Below, piece by piece: positions 27,949-39,921 of a DNA stretch of 46,775 nucleotides. Position numbers and translations under genes: made by a program. The notes under the pieces are model-generated. The model did not search any database and had not been told where the DNA came from. It saw only the letters and a program-made list of their open reading frames with translations. Every line of letters begins with the position of its first letter. Positions within the stretch are counted from its first letter, which is position 1. The DNA comes from Oehlia diaphana (lineage: Eukaryota > Glomeromycota > Glomeromycetes > Glomerales > Glomeraceae): NCBI GenBank assembly GCA_003833135.1, contig QZLH01000890.1, forward strand, positions 6,616 to 53,390. The letters are read 5' to 3'.

Positions 27949-29816
27949 ATGAGCTTTCTAATATTTAAGTCAAAGCAAAAAACACCACACGAGTTGGTGA
28001 GGATTGTTAAAGACGCCATTAATAGGCTGGATGGTGTCGATAAAAAGAAGGTTGGTTGAAACGAGTTATTTGTGTTTATTAGGACAAAGACTGCAGCTTG
28101 TTTTGAGAGAAGGAAACTTTGAGTCTACAAGAAAGACTCTATTTACTATAAGCGTCGTCCTTGGATAAATTTTATACTTTTGACTCTGAGAAGAGTTGTT
28201 CTTGACCTCTCAACGAACTGTATAGCGATAAAAAATTGGTCCTCACCCAATGTCATTTCGTAGGCAAGCGAAGACATATCGAAGAATTTGACGACTATGA
28301 AAACTATTCTTTATGGTGATGGAGGTACATTTTGACTTTAATTTTTACTCTTAATTCAGCACGTAAATCATCATTGATCTCTTTTAAATGTACTTTCCAA
28401 ATATATTCATCCGATGTATCATTTTTTTTAGAAAGTGATCCTGTGCCAGAAACGGTTGCGCAATTGGCACAAGAAGTATATAATAATGATATTTTACAGT
28501 TATTAGTGTTGAATATCTGGAGGTTTGAATTTGAGGTATCTGTCAATTATAGTTTGTTTGTGTTACAATTCTCTTACCCAATAAACTTATAAAGTCTTTA
28601 CTATCAATATAATAGGCAAAGAAAGATGTATCACAAATATTCAACAACCTTCTAAGAAGACAGATAGGTTCTTTGACGCCAACTGTTGATTATTTAAGGA
28701 ATCGAGAGGAAATTCTATTTACTCTACTTAAAGGGTATGTGTGTGATTGAATTTTTTATGGGATATAATGGGATGTAAACGAGATTATTGAATATAATAC
28801 TTACACAACCATGTCACATTTTAATTTCCTTTACAGATATGAGAATCCTGACATAGCTCTCAACTGCGGAATGATTCTGCGGGAATGTCTTCGACATGAA
28901 TCCTTAACTAAGATTATATTATATTCCCCGCAATTTTACGATTTCTTTACTTATGTAGAAATGAGCACATTTGATATTGCGAGTGATGCTTTCGCAACAT
29001 TTAAGGTTAGTTGAATTATTATTATACACCTTTATTTTCCTAGAGTGCTCTTAACTTCTTGATAATAATTTAAATTTGTTCAAAAGGAAATATTGACGCG
29101 TCATAAAACTCTAGTAGCTGAATTTTTGGATACTAATTATGACACGGTAATGAGTTGATTAATGAATCACGTAATTTTTGAATGTTTAAGAGTTTATGCT
29201 TACTTATTCTTATACTCTCAGTTTTTCGGATCTTATACTAAATTATTGAATTCAAATAATTATGTGACCAAGCGACAATCTCTTAAAGTAAGTTACAATT
29301 TCATCAATTTCATCTGGAAATATTTTATTGATTATTTATAAATTTTTAGCTTCTTGGCGAAATTTTACTGGATCGTTGTAATTTTAATGTGATGACTCGA
29401 TATATTGCGAATGCAGAGAATTTGAAACTTATGATGAATTTACTAAGAGATAAGAGCCGTAATATTCAATTCGAAGCTTTTCATGTGTTCAAGGTATGAT
29501 TTTGTGTTTGATAAAAAATCGTGAAATTACACGTTCGGTTCTTTAATTAAAGAAATTATTTTAGATATTCGTGGCGAATCCAAACAAAACCAAACCTATT
29601 TCGGATATTTTGGGTAAAAACCGGGAAAGGTTAATTCAATTTTTAGGGAACTTCCATAATGATCGTCACGGTTTGTTTACTGTTATATTCATTTTTAGTT
29701 CTTTTTTTTTAATAAAACCGACACTTACTTTTTATATGCAATTAGATGATGAGCAATTTAATGATGAGAAATTGTTTTTATTGAAGCAAATCCAAGAGTT
29801 ACAAACTTCAAAATAG
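27949..29816 (+). CDS. HYM1: Mo25/Hym1 (CAB39) scaffold protein
   Basis: Ten exons encode 333 residues: 27949-28050, 28264-28324, 28432-28535, 28616-28734, 28837-29005, 29087-29146, 29222-29287, 29350-29493, 29565-29670 and 29746-29816. Mo25 proteins are helical-repeat scaffolds that activate STE20/germinal-centre kinases; in fungi Hym1 acts in the RAM/MOR network for polarized growth and cell separation. Recognisable blocks are [20 protein letters not shown] at the start, [91 protein letters not shown] and [18 protein letters not shown]. Length is within a few residues of the family norm. The 5' neighbour is the tRNA-Ser gene and the 3' neighbour is the convergent mevalonate kinase gene. Confidence 0.96.
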
Positions 29817-30359
29817 TATTGTTGATATTATGAGATGAAGAGGGTTTATTATTAACAATCAGGGAAAAAATTAAAAATAAAGATGAGGAAATATTTTATG
29901 AAGTTAAATAGGATTTAGTAAATATAATGAATTGTTTAATATGATTTAAAGAAAATTACACTTTTAATATCTTTTTTTGTTTTTGTTTTGTTTTTTATTT
30001 TATTTTTTATTTTTTTTTTATATTTATTTATTTCGCCAAGAAACAATGTTTTCAAGGACATATGTATTTTATATTGAATTTTGGGGATAATCAGGGAAAA
30101 AATTATTTTTCCCCAGGAACATTTAAAAAAATTTTTTTTTTATGCATATATTTTTTCTTCCCTATTTTTTATTTGTGTATAATTTTTCTTTTCTTTATAT
30201 AGCGGTTTGTCGCAGACTGTTTTTATTTCCCTATATAGAGCAACAAAATAACTCCCGTATTTTCTTTGTGATATATTAAATCTGTTACCTCTGTAATTTA
30301 AAGATATATTTTTGTAAAAAAAGGCATCAATAAAATGATGTTTTTACTCTTCAAAATTA

Positions 30360-32264
30360 TTAGTTAAAATGTTTCCAACCGGAAAATTGTTGTATGTTTT
30401 CAGATGACAAAAATTCTTGTTTACTTATAGTTGAAGCATCCAATACGCTGATTCCATGTCCTCCAACTTTTGTTTCAAAGCATTCAAATCCTATTGATGT
30501 CAAGTTCAGCATAATTTTCATTATATCATCATTAGGAACATCTATTATTAATTCAAAATATTAGTTATATATAAGAAACATTATAAAATGTTTACATATC
30601 TACCGTCTCTAAGTAAAGTTAATACACATCCTCCGCCTCCGGCTCCGGTGAGTTTTGAATGTAATGAATATTGTGCAGCAATCTCCCTAACTTTATCGAT
30701 AGATGGGTGTCCTACTCTCAAAGAATTTAATAAATAATGATTAAAATCAATTAATTCCTAAAAAACGTAAAGGTTTTGAAATTTTAATATGAATTAATTG
30801 AAAATTTTAATACAAATAGAAAAAGAATTGCCTCAATATTTTGGTTCAACTCCTTTTGAGAATCTAAATTAATAAACAAAATATGTTAGAAAACATTATT
30901 TAATTATAACAAGAAATAATTAAAGATTTCATACCTCCACTATTGATTATTTCCTTAAATTTGGCACTAATACCTTCAATTGCTTCCAATATAGGGACAA
31001 CAATATGTGGGCACTAAAAAATAAAATTAGCACAAAATATTTCAATGGTAGTCAAAGGATCGATGACAAAAAGGAGTTAATCATACTTTATCATGCAATT
31101 TACGAACATTAGCAACCAGAGTTCGTGTATTTCTTGGTACTTTGGTATTTGTTAGTAGGAATCGAAGTGATTGAAATCTTACAGAAAAAATCTAGTCATA
31201 TTTCAATAAATATAATACAATTTTATTACAATTCAAAGAAGGAAAACGCCTCACTCTATCACATTTTCCATAACGCCTTTTGAAAATGATACTGCGCCAC
31301 CTTTAAATAAAATAAATATTCAGCACATTATTATAAACAAGTGTAATAAATATATGAATAATACTTACCGTAAGTAGCTACTGCATTGTCAATTCCCGAG
31401 GGAGTTCCATGAATTATTTTCTCGGCTTGAAAAGCCCAGCGATTAATTAAATTCATAGGAGAAGATGAATCCGAAATATTAAATCCTCCGACTTTTTCAC
31501 CATAATTAGGAATAGTAATGTGACCTAGAACAAGTAATAATCCTGTAGCTAAACAAACTGAATAAGCGGCAGAGGAACCCAGTCCAGCACCCACGGGTAA
31601 ATTAGATGCGACGTGAACTGTCGTTCCACACCTTAATTGAAAACAATAGTTAATTAATTGTTACATTTAAAATTGCAATGTTAGTGAATAATTATAATTA
31701 TACCATGAAGTTTGTTTATCTTCTAAACTTGCGTAAAGATAAAGAAAGACCGAAGCCGCCACTTGTTGAAGTTCATTAATTTCTTGATTATTTTTGTTAC
31801 CAGCATTGCCATCAAGTACAATTTCTTTTAATGATTTTAGAAGTTCTTCATTAATTGTTGATTCCTGTAAAGAATTGTTTTCTATAGTTTTGTAAAACAA
31901 AGTTAATTACCGTATCAAGAATAATGAAGTTAAATACTAAAATGTACCTTTGCTAACGGTTGCCACTTTGGAATACGGAAGAGCAGAAATAGGCCATAAC
32001 AAAGGATGCCGAAGGCCAAGTTTTGGCAAATTCAATTCAAGAAACCCATCATCCCGTTTTTCAAAAAATATGTAAGTACGAAGTCCGTCTAGACTACCAG
32101 CAATTGCGGTCTAAAAATAATTTAAACGAATATGTCACATAATTATAATTTGAAACATTACATTTGATAGTAAAAAATTTTACCTTTCCATAGACAACTG
32201 CATGTTCGCCAAACAGTATAACTTTACCTGGTGCTGAAACAAGATAACGAGATGGCGAAGACAT
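30360..32264 (-). CDS. ERG12: Mevalonate kinase
   Basis: Ten exons encode 422 residues: 32264-32184, 32110-31948, 31881-31704, 31631-31369, 31300-31255, 31177-31087, 31013-30935, 30863-30832, 30757-30604 and 30541-30360. The enzyme phosphorylates mevalonate in the pathway to sterols, dolichol and prenyl groups. Motif 1 is [16 protein letters not shown] (11-26), the ATP loop [13 protein letters not shown] is at about 153-165, [15 protein letters not shown] lies before the middle, and motif 3 [10 protein letters not shown] is at about 346-355. The intron 30831-30758 appears to start GC (GAG|GCAATT) rather than GT; using a later GT would add six residues (AILFLF) not seen in relatives. A prenylation substrate such as the Skt5-like CaaX protein would depend on this pathway. 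Confidence 0.95.
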
Positions 32265-32417
32265 TAAAATTGAATGTTAACTAAAAGCTATTTTCCCCGA
32301 TTTGGAATTTGAACTCGATTGTGTTGCTGATCTCTGCTCTAATGGTATTTTTGAAGATCATCAAGATCATCCGTATATTATTTTTCCTTTACTTATTTTA
32401 CTTATTACTTATCAAGA
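32265..32417. promoter_or_regulatory. Shared divergent promoter, mevalonate kinase / Cdc23
   Basis: Only 153 bp lie between the two start codons, the tightest divergent pair in the window. The centre contains TGATCTCTGCTCTAATGG and GAAGATCATCAAGATCATCC, less AT-rich than typical intergenic DNA here. Both core promoters must overlap in this space; the motif significance is unknown. Confidence 0.55.
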
Positions 32418-34842
32418 ATGAATCTCGAAACCGGCTTAAAGCCTTCAAGTTATGAGTTTTTTCCTATAAATGAAATGAAAAAAGTTTTACGCGAAGGTGT
32501 AATACAATGTTCTGATCGAGGTCTTTATTTTTCTGCCAAATGGTAATTTTATGTAAATTATTACCTGTTTCCCATTTATTCGTGAACTTTTCTTATTCAT
32601 TAACTTTTATTTGCTTGTAGGGCAGCTGAAACAGTGGAAGGATTACCTAACGTACCCGTTGACAATTCAGAAATGGACATATCAATGGATTCAAGTATGA
32701 CACAAGAATCAACAAATCTTGATTTAGTCGAATATGATAAATTTCTGTTGGGTAAAAGTTATTTCGATGTCAAGGAATTTGACAGAGCTGCTTACTTTCT
32801 TGAATCATGTAAATCTTCCAAATGTAGATTTTTAAAAATATATTCAAAATATATGGTAAGTAAAATCATATATATATATACATATATAATATTCTAACGC
32901 TCTTATGTTAAATTTTACTTTTATTAGGCCGGAGAAAAGCGTAAAGATGAAGAAAGTCATGATATTATGGGTCAAATGAATGATTTAAAGACATTTAACA
33001 AAGAAATACCTAAATTAATGGAAGAAATGGAATCATGGCGAAATTCTTGTGAAATGAATGATGGTTTCCTGCTTTACATGTAAGATTTGGTTTTTGTACT
33101 GCAAAGAGTTTAATAATTTCCTTTATATAGAGTTTATTTTATTATCTTTATCAAGATATGCAGTGATGCGCAAACAATTATATCCTCAAGATAAGAATCT
33201 TAAGGATTTATTTCTGGAATCAGTACAAAGTTATCATTACAATTGGAGTGCTTGGATTGAGTTGGGTGAATGTATTACTAATAGGGATATGGTACTTATA
33301 TTTTTTTTTAGTATTTTTCAAGTATATATATTATTTTAATCGTCTGTTATCCTTCAAATTTTAAAGTTAGGAAATGTGTTAAGTCGATTGCCGAATACTT
33401 TTATGTCATTATTTTTCAAACTTCATATGTCAGTTGAATTACAAGATTCTCCGCAAACGTTTTCTGACATAGCTGCAGAATTCCCATCAGAATATGTTGA
33501 TAATAGATTCTTGAAGACAAAACAGGCCTTAATGTATTATTATAATCGAGGTATTTTTTATCATATTTGGGAGGCAACTGCGGTTATATTTTACAATATT
33601 TCTAATAAAAATTATAACTATAGATTATGATCTTTCTGAAACAATATTTGATAGATTACTTAAAGCTGATCCATATAGAATAGATGATATGGACATATAT
33701 TCAAATATATTGTATGTTCTAGAGGGGAAAAGTGCCAAGCTAAGTATCTTAGCTCATATGTGTGTATTTTCAGATAAGTTTCGGGCTGAAACTATGTGCG
33801 TTTTAGGTAATTGATGTTAAGCTTATCTAAATTATTATTATCTGATAATTAAATTGTTTTTAAATTATTTTAGGAAATTATTATAGTTCAAAAGTAGAAC
33901 GAGAAAAAGCAATTTCATATTTCAGAAGAGCATTACAGATTGACCGAAATTGTTTATCGGCTTGGACGTTGATGGGGCATGAATATGTGGAAATAAAAAA
34001 TACTCACGCTGCAGTAATTTCATATAAAAGAGCAGTAGGTAAGATAAAATTTATAAAATTTATTTAAGGAAGTGAATTCTTAGTAAATTAGTTTTTATTA
34101 GAGGTAAATCCAAAAGATTATAGAGCGTGGTGTGCTCTTGGACAAATATACGAAATGTTGAAGTTACCATTTTATGCAATTTATTATTTTCAACGTTCTT
34201 CAGCATTAAGGTATATATCTTGAAATTTAATTCTTCAATGAACTGAAAAACTATTGATCTAATTTTTTTTAATTAGACCATATGATTCTAGAATGTGGTT
34301 AAGATTAGCCGCACTTTATGAGCAACAATGTTTGTATGTAGAAGCCATTAAAGGATTTAGTAGAGCACTTGAAGCAAAAGATATTGATAGTACATCTACC
34401 ATTTATGCTATGACAAAATTGGCTAAATTATATGAAGATTATGATACTGAAAAAGCTGCGGTTATTTGGATTCGTTTATTAGCTAAGGATGATGTGAGCT
34501 TTTATGAGAAAATGAGATGATGATTTGTTTGAAAAAAAGTAGATAAATAATTAAGTAAATTTATTAATTTATAGCTACATGAAGATGCCGAAGAAAGAAA
34601 AAATGGACATAAATTTTTAGCTCATTATTATAAGGAAAAAGGAGATGTAGAAGAATGTATAAAGCATACTGAACTTTTATCCAGTTTTGGAGTACAGGTA
34701 TTCTCTTAATTATTTATTTAATTTATTATTGTTTATTAACTAAAATTTTTTAATATTTAAACCCTACTTTCAGTCAAAAGAAGATGCAAGAATTATAGTA
34801 AAGGAATTGGAAGATGGATTGCTTTTATCAAAAAAATCCTAG
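32418..34842 (+). CDS. CDC23: Anaphase-promoting complex subunit Cdc23/APC8
   Basis: Eleven exons encode 565 residues: 32418-32542, 32621-32855, 32928-33079, 33156-33291, 33367-33550, 33624-33806, 33874-34038, 34102-34210, 34277-34493, 34575-34697 and 34774-34842. APC/C is the ubiquitin ligase that triggers anaphase and mitotic exit; APC8 is a TPR scaffold subunit. The N-terminal helical part includes [15 protein letters not shown] and [20 protein letters not shown]. From about residue 290 there is a TPR superhelix: the block [20 protein letters not shown], then [40 protein letters not shown] and [20 protein letters not shown]. These carry the W/LG/Y and A/Y pattern of APC8 repeats. Length and exon phases are consistent. 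Confidence 0.93.
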
Positions 34843-35758
34843 AATTTATATATAATAAAAATATTTAGTTTGAATTTTCAGAAAGCTAAAAATAATATAT
34901 TTTATATTAAATGGTAATTTATTATAAAAATATAAAGAATTCTATAAATATAAAATTTTTATGTAACTACTAAATACAATATAATTATAATTAAACCAAT
35001 TTAAAAATCAGATTTTAATCTTTTAAATTCTACAGCAGTTTTTTAATTTAAGTTTATTTACTTTATTATTAATATTAATACATTATTTTTTATATATAAT
35101 AATAAATTTAACTAAAAATTGTTATATTTTGAGAGTTAGAAAGATTGATATTTCAAGTTAAAATACAAATCACAAGATTTACTATTTGGACTGATATAGT
35201 TTTCAGATGTCAGTTCATATTTAAAAGTAATAAAAAAAAATTAATAATTAAAAGTTTATAATTGATAAAGAAAAAGTTTATAGTTGATAAAAAACATTAA
35301 ATTTACATATATTTAATAAAAAATTCTTATAATATTATTTAAATAAATTATTTTAACTATATAAATTTATTATAAATTTTTAAAATTTATATTTAATTTT
35401 AAAACTAGAGATTTAGCTATTATATTTCTAAATAAAATTTAATGAATTAATTTCTGCAAATTATAATAAGAATTAATATTTTAAAAACAGTAATTAATTG
35501 GTTTTTAAATTTTAATAGCTTACTTAATCATTTTAATAAAAAAATTAATTGGCAATACTTTTATTTAAATTACAAGTAATATTAATTTAAATACTATTTA
35601 AAATTCAAATTTTAAATTGCTAAATAACAAATTCCAAATCTTAAATTTAATCTTATATATTAAATTTCAAATTCCAAATTTTTTTGTTAAGTATTAAAAT
35701 CTAAATTCAAGTATTTACCAACATTTATAATATAATTTTAGTAACAAATTTCATTAAA
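34843..35758. other. AT-rich intergenic region between convergent genes
   Basis: This contains the 3' UTRs of Cdc23 and the zinc finger gene. From 35590 to 35710 the motif AAATTCCAAAT and close variants recur several times, giving a degenerate short repeat. No coding sequence was found. Confidence 0.45.
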
Positions 35759-37871
35759 TCAAATTTTATTGATTTTTAATAAATGTTTGAATTGTTCTTC
35801 CAAATTTTCAGGAGTTTTTTCAGGTATAACAATAGTATTATCTGGAATATGTAATAATAAATCATCATCTTTATCATCATCACTTGAATCTTCAAATCCA
35901 ACTAATAATGGATCATCTTGTAAAGTTGGTAAAAGATATCTAAAAAGAAAAAAAAAAAAAATATTTAAATAAAATAAGAAAATTAAAAAATTTTTTCCTT
36001 TTATTAATGATAAAATGAAAGTATACTTTGGGTCTTTCCAGAATTCATTATCTAATGATGGAAGTTTTATAAAACAATTTTCATTATTCATATGAACTAA
36101 TAAATCTTTTGAATTCTCATATCTTGTTAAACATGCCATACAAGTATTGTTTTTAACATTATATCGAATATAATTAATTAGAATAACTGTTTGATAGAAA
36201 TCCAGTCCTAAAGTGAAAAAAAGATTATTAATATCCTATAGATTACAAAAATAAAAAGTTACAGATTTTAACTTACCCATTTTATTTTTGATTTCTAATA
36301 AATTAAAATTATGTTCCTTAACCATATGATTTAAACATTCTTTTGTTGTTGATGATATATTAGTACAATAAAGACAATTTGTTGATTGATATTCTTCTTC
36401 ATTCCAATCATCCCAAGAGCTTTATAACAAAAATAATATTTTTGGTTATTATTTAAAAAGATTAAGAACTCATAAGGGTATAATTAACTTACTCATCCTT
36501 ATTGTAATCTTCGTCAGATTCATAATTTTCGTTTTCAAATGTTTCCCAATTTTTTCCAGGTTCCAAATAATTTATAACATAAAATTTATCATAAATTCTA
36601 TTTCTTGCATTAATTTTAAAATGTTTCTTTTTACGCATATGTTTACGTAAAACTGCTGGCGTAGTAAATCTTTTTTCACAATACAAACATTGAAGACTGT
36701 AATAAATTTAAGTATATTAAAGATTATTTTAATTAATTATATTTAAGAAATTTTTAACACTGTAAATAAATATCTTACTTGTTTAATTTATCTTCGAGAA
36801 TTGCTAAGAAATCGTTAACGTTCACAAGATTATCTGGCAAGCCTATGTTGAAATTATGTTCCGTAAACATATGACGAAATAATATAGTCCTATTCAAAAA
36901 GTGAGTTAGGTAAGTCAAGAATCTTTCTTTCTTTGACATAAGTATTACACATAATATATATTTATTTACCTATTATCGGAAATATTTTTACAAAATAAAC
37001 ATTTACGCTCTAATTTAGCATCATTATTTCTTTCATGTGCTTGAATTTGTAAAACTTCGTTCTATAAATATAAATAAATGTATATAAAATAAATTAATTT
37101 AAATATTTTAAATCAAACATTATTGATTAATTTAATAAATACCAATTTATCAAGTTGAAGTTTTTCTCGTAAAATCTTATCATCAGGAAATTTTTCTGGA
37201 TCAATTACATACACTTTATCACCTAAAACAAGAATAATGCAATAACATTAAATGATATTAAAAATAAAAGCCTATAAATCAATATATATAAATGTATTTA
37301 ACGTACCTTCATTATCAATTTCAATCTTTAATTGTTGAATAACATTATCATCATTGATTTTTTTTGACCAAATATCCAAATATTTTTCAATAATTAAATA
37401 AACATGATGTAAATTAACAAAACGTAAATTATGTAATTCTTTTAAATGATCATTAAGTTTTGTACTATTACTTAATAATTCATTTTGACAATTTTCAAAA
37501 GGACATTTTAATGATAATTCAATATGATAAGGTTTCAATGATAAAGAATCATTATTTTCATCTTGTTCTAAAGAGTCATCAGAAGAATCATTTTCATTTT
37601 CATTATTTTCATTTTCATCTTCACCCTCATTTAATAAATTAAATCCTTGTTCATAATTAATATTTGATGGAAATGCGTATCTATTATTGTTTATGTTATT
37701 ATATGAAGATGAATTTTTATTTAAATGATCCGTAGATTTATTAGCTGACAATAATTTATTATTCTTGTATGATGGTTTTGTTCTTCCTCCTCGAGTTCCA
37801 AATGATGATTTATTAATACGAGAATTTCCATGTCGAGCGTTAGTTACCGAAGTCCACTGATCGTCAGTCAT
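35759..37871 (-). CDS. ZNF277-like C2H2 zinc finger protein
   Basis: Eight exons encode 518 residues: 37871-37307, 37222-37143, 37061-36970, 36889-36779, 36696-36493, 36419-36277, 36207-36027 and 35939-35759. Several CxxC...H zinc fingers are spread along the protein: CPFENCQNE...HLKELH, CLFCKNISDN...HMFTEHNFN, CLYCEKRFTTPAVLRKHMRK, CLYCTNISSTTKE...HMVKEHNFN and CMACLTRYENSKDLLVHM. The repeated H-M-x-x-E-H-N-F-N element and WDDWNEEEYQ/KYLLPTLQDDPLL blocks match the ZNF277 family, whose animal member binds ribosomal protein uS5. Acidic, Ser/Asn-rich spacers lie between fingers. The ATG at 37871 (MTDDQW) is preferred over an upstream in-frame ATG at 37982, which would add a hydrophobic Phe/Ile-rich leader translated from A/T-rich UTR-like DNA. 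Confidence 0.85.
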
Positions 37872-39165
37872 TATGACAAGAAAAATAAAAATAAAAATAA
37901 AATGAAAAAATAAAATGAGAAAAGAGAGTTTAAGTTTATTTAAGCGGAAATGGTGCAATTTTAAACCTATTTTGTCAATCATTTTTGTGCGCGAGAATGT
38001 CGGAAAAGCATTTATAAATTAGGATTTATTACGTTTATATTTGGGATTTACCGTATGATTAATGTGTCATATGATAGAACTCGCGTTACCAACCCTCAGA
38101 TAATTCGGATAATTCGGAAATTAAGAATATGTTATATATATTTGCCGATTTGCTTGATCTGGAGAGGCACTATTTCAAGACATGTTATTCATTACAAAAT
38201 CTCTTTGTAAGATGTAGGATTATCTGCGTAAATAAATATGATTCAGTGAATCAGGATTGAAAAATTTAACATTGATGACACGGTTCCATCTTACATTGTT
38301 TACTCTGATGCTCAAAACGAAGATTTAGATGATGTAAGCGTAACGGGCAATTCCAATATTTACACTTTCTATATCAGTACACAATAGTATATACTGTACA
38401 TATATTTTTTTTTTTTCATGATCGTCCATTAAAATTCTAAAAGCTTTACTCATTCATTGAAATCTTAACCGAGTAATAAATAAACTAATCTTAATGTGCG
38501 TGTAACGTTAGGGTGCGCAAGTTTAACAAACTACGATAATACAGTATTTTATTTATTTGTATGAAAAGCTTGCAATATGTAGTATTACAAAGTTTTAATG
38601 ATAAAAAAACAAGCGAAAGAGTCATGATGCGCTGAAAACCTTAGGATTCAAGTAAAACGTATTAGGAGACCTCTATCGACTTAAGAGCCAAACGAGCTGG
38701 CATTTCCTTTGTTTTCACATTTTCTTTTATACGCAGTTAAATTTGAATAAAAAAAAAAGGAAACCCGAAAACCGGATGAAAACCGGACGAAATATGGACA
38801 AAAACCGAATGAAAACCGGGCGAATATTGGTATTCGAATATACAATCACAAATAAAGTGCGTACATCATTTTGAAAACGGCGATAAACCGTTAGCCAAAG
38901 ATTTTTTCTTTTTTTATTTGATGACGTAGCTTTGAGATTATGATTAATTGAAAACGTTTATATGATTTACAAATACACCGCGCTTAAATATAAATACCTA
39001 AAAATCTATTAATAACCCACTTTAATAAAATTATGGTTCATAAGAAGAACTAATCGGCAAAAATATCTGAGAAACTATCTAAAAAATGGATTGCGAACTG
39101 ATGTCACACAAAGTTTCATGATTTGCATGTTTATAATGAAAACGTGAAGTTTCACAATTTTTAAT
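37872..39165. other. Intergenic region with one weak exon-like segment
   Basis: No convincing gene was found. At 38253-38333 on the plus strand, an acceptor-like AATCAG is followed by an open, non-biased segment reading RIEKFNIDDTVPSYIVYSDA, with a GTAAGC donor after it. It has normal amino acid composition, unlike chance frames here, but no continuation could be identified on either side. A gene relic is possible. An 11-bp tandem repeat lies at 38767-38832. A small hairpin AACGG...CCGTT is at about 38876-38892. Confidence 0.35.
38767..38832. repeat. 11-bp tandem repeat, six units
   Basis: Successive 11-bp units are GAAAACCGGAT, GAAAACCGGAC, GAAATATGGAC, AAAAACCGAAT, GAAAACCGGGC and GAATATTGGTA. 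The spacing is exact while the bases drift, and the GC content is higher than the surrounding DNA. A regular 11-bp spacing places the CCGG cores on one face of the helix, but no binding factor can be named. Confidence 0.8.
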
Positions 39166-39173
39166 TCTCGTCG

Positions 39174-39386
39174 TATAAGTGCCGTCGGAATTGTTACCAT
39201 TTAAATATTTAACAAATTATCGAGACCAGCATTATAGATTTACGGATTACAAATTATCTACGGCATAACCAGAAAAAAATATTTACTTTGTATTTTTGTA
39301 TTTTTGACATTAAATAATTACGGCATTACGGCAATTTAATATATTATAAGCTTCATATGCCGTAATTAATTCCGACGGTAAGTATA
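39174..39386. mobile_element. 213-bp MITE with 8-bp target-site duplication (hAT-like)
   Basis: The ends are 19-bp inverted repeats: TATAAGTGCCGTCGGAATT on the left and the complement of TATACTTACCGTCGGAATT on the right, 16 of 19 matching. The 8-mer TCTCGTCG flanks both sides exactly (39166-39173 and 39387-39394). An 8-bp duplication is typical of hAT and a few other superfamilies. The interior carries additional ACGGCAT/TGCCGTA copies in both orientations and no open frame, so the element is non-autonomous. The element boundary is seen directly; superfamily assignment is inferred. Confidence 0.78.
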
Positions 39387-39921
39387 TCTCGTCGACTTTG
39401 CTGCAATCTGTTCAGTAATAATTTCCATGTGAAAAAGTTGAAATTACTTTGTAATCTAATCTCTTTTTTTTAACAAAGTTTTATAGAAATGTTTCACAAA
39501 ATTCGGAAATAAAGTCAAACATTGAAAATTAGGCGTCAAAATTGCTGCGCTCTATCGGAATTAAAGATTTATTTGCAAAAAAATTGCTTTGTAAAAAATA
39601 TCTAATCTCTTTCAAAATAAAAATAAAATTCGAACGATAACGCCAAAATCAGAAAAACTTCAAAAGTCATTTTATTATTGATTTTTTCTTTATTTGATTA
39701 TATGAATTTTTGGACTAATGTCATTTATTTGTGACTGGTAAACAGAAAAAAAATATTCCTTTTAATTAAGTATATATATAGGAATTAGGAAGAGATAATT
39801 TCGTTTTATACCTTTTTACACCCAAGATTTTTTTTACCATTTTTTATACTTCAAAAAAAGACTTTAAATCCATTATCGAAAAATCATTTAACCACATAAA
39901 AAAAGTATTTAATCATACAAA

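Noticed and set aside
37872..37982. Upstream in-frame ATG of the ZNF277-like gene
   Set aside because: The 37-residue extension is a Phe/Ile/Leu run encoded by UTR-like A/T DNA, and relatives begin near the MTDDQW-type start.
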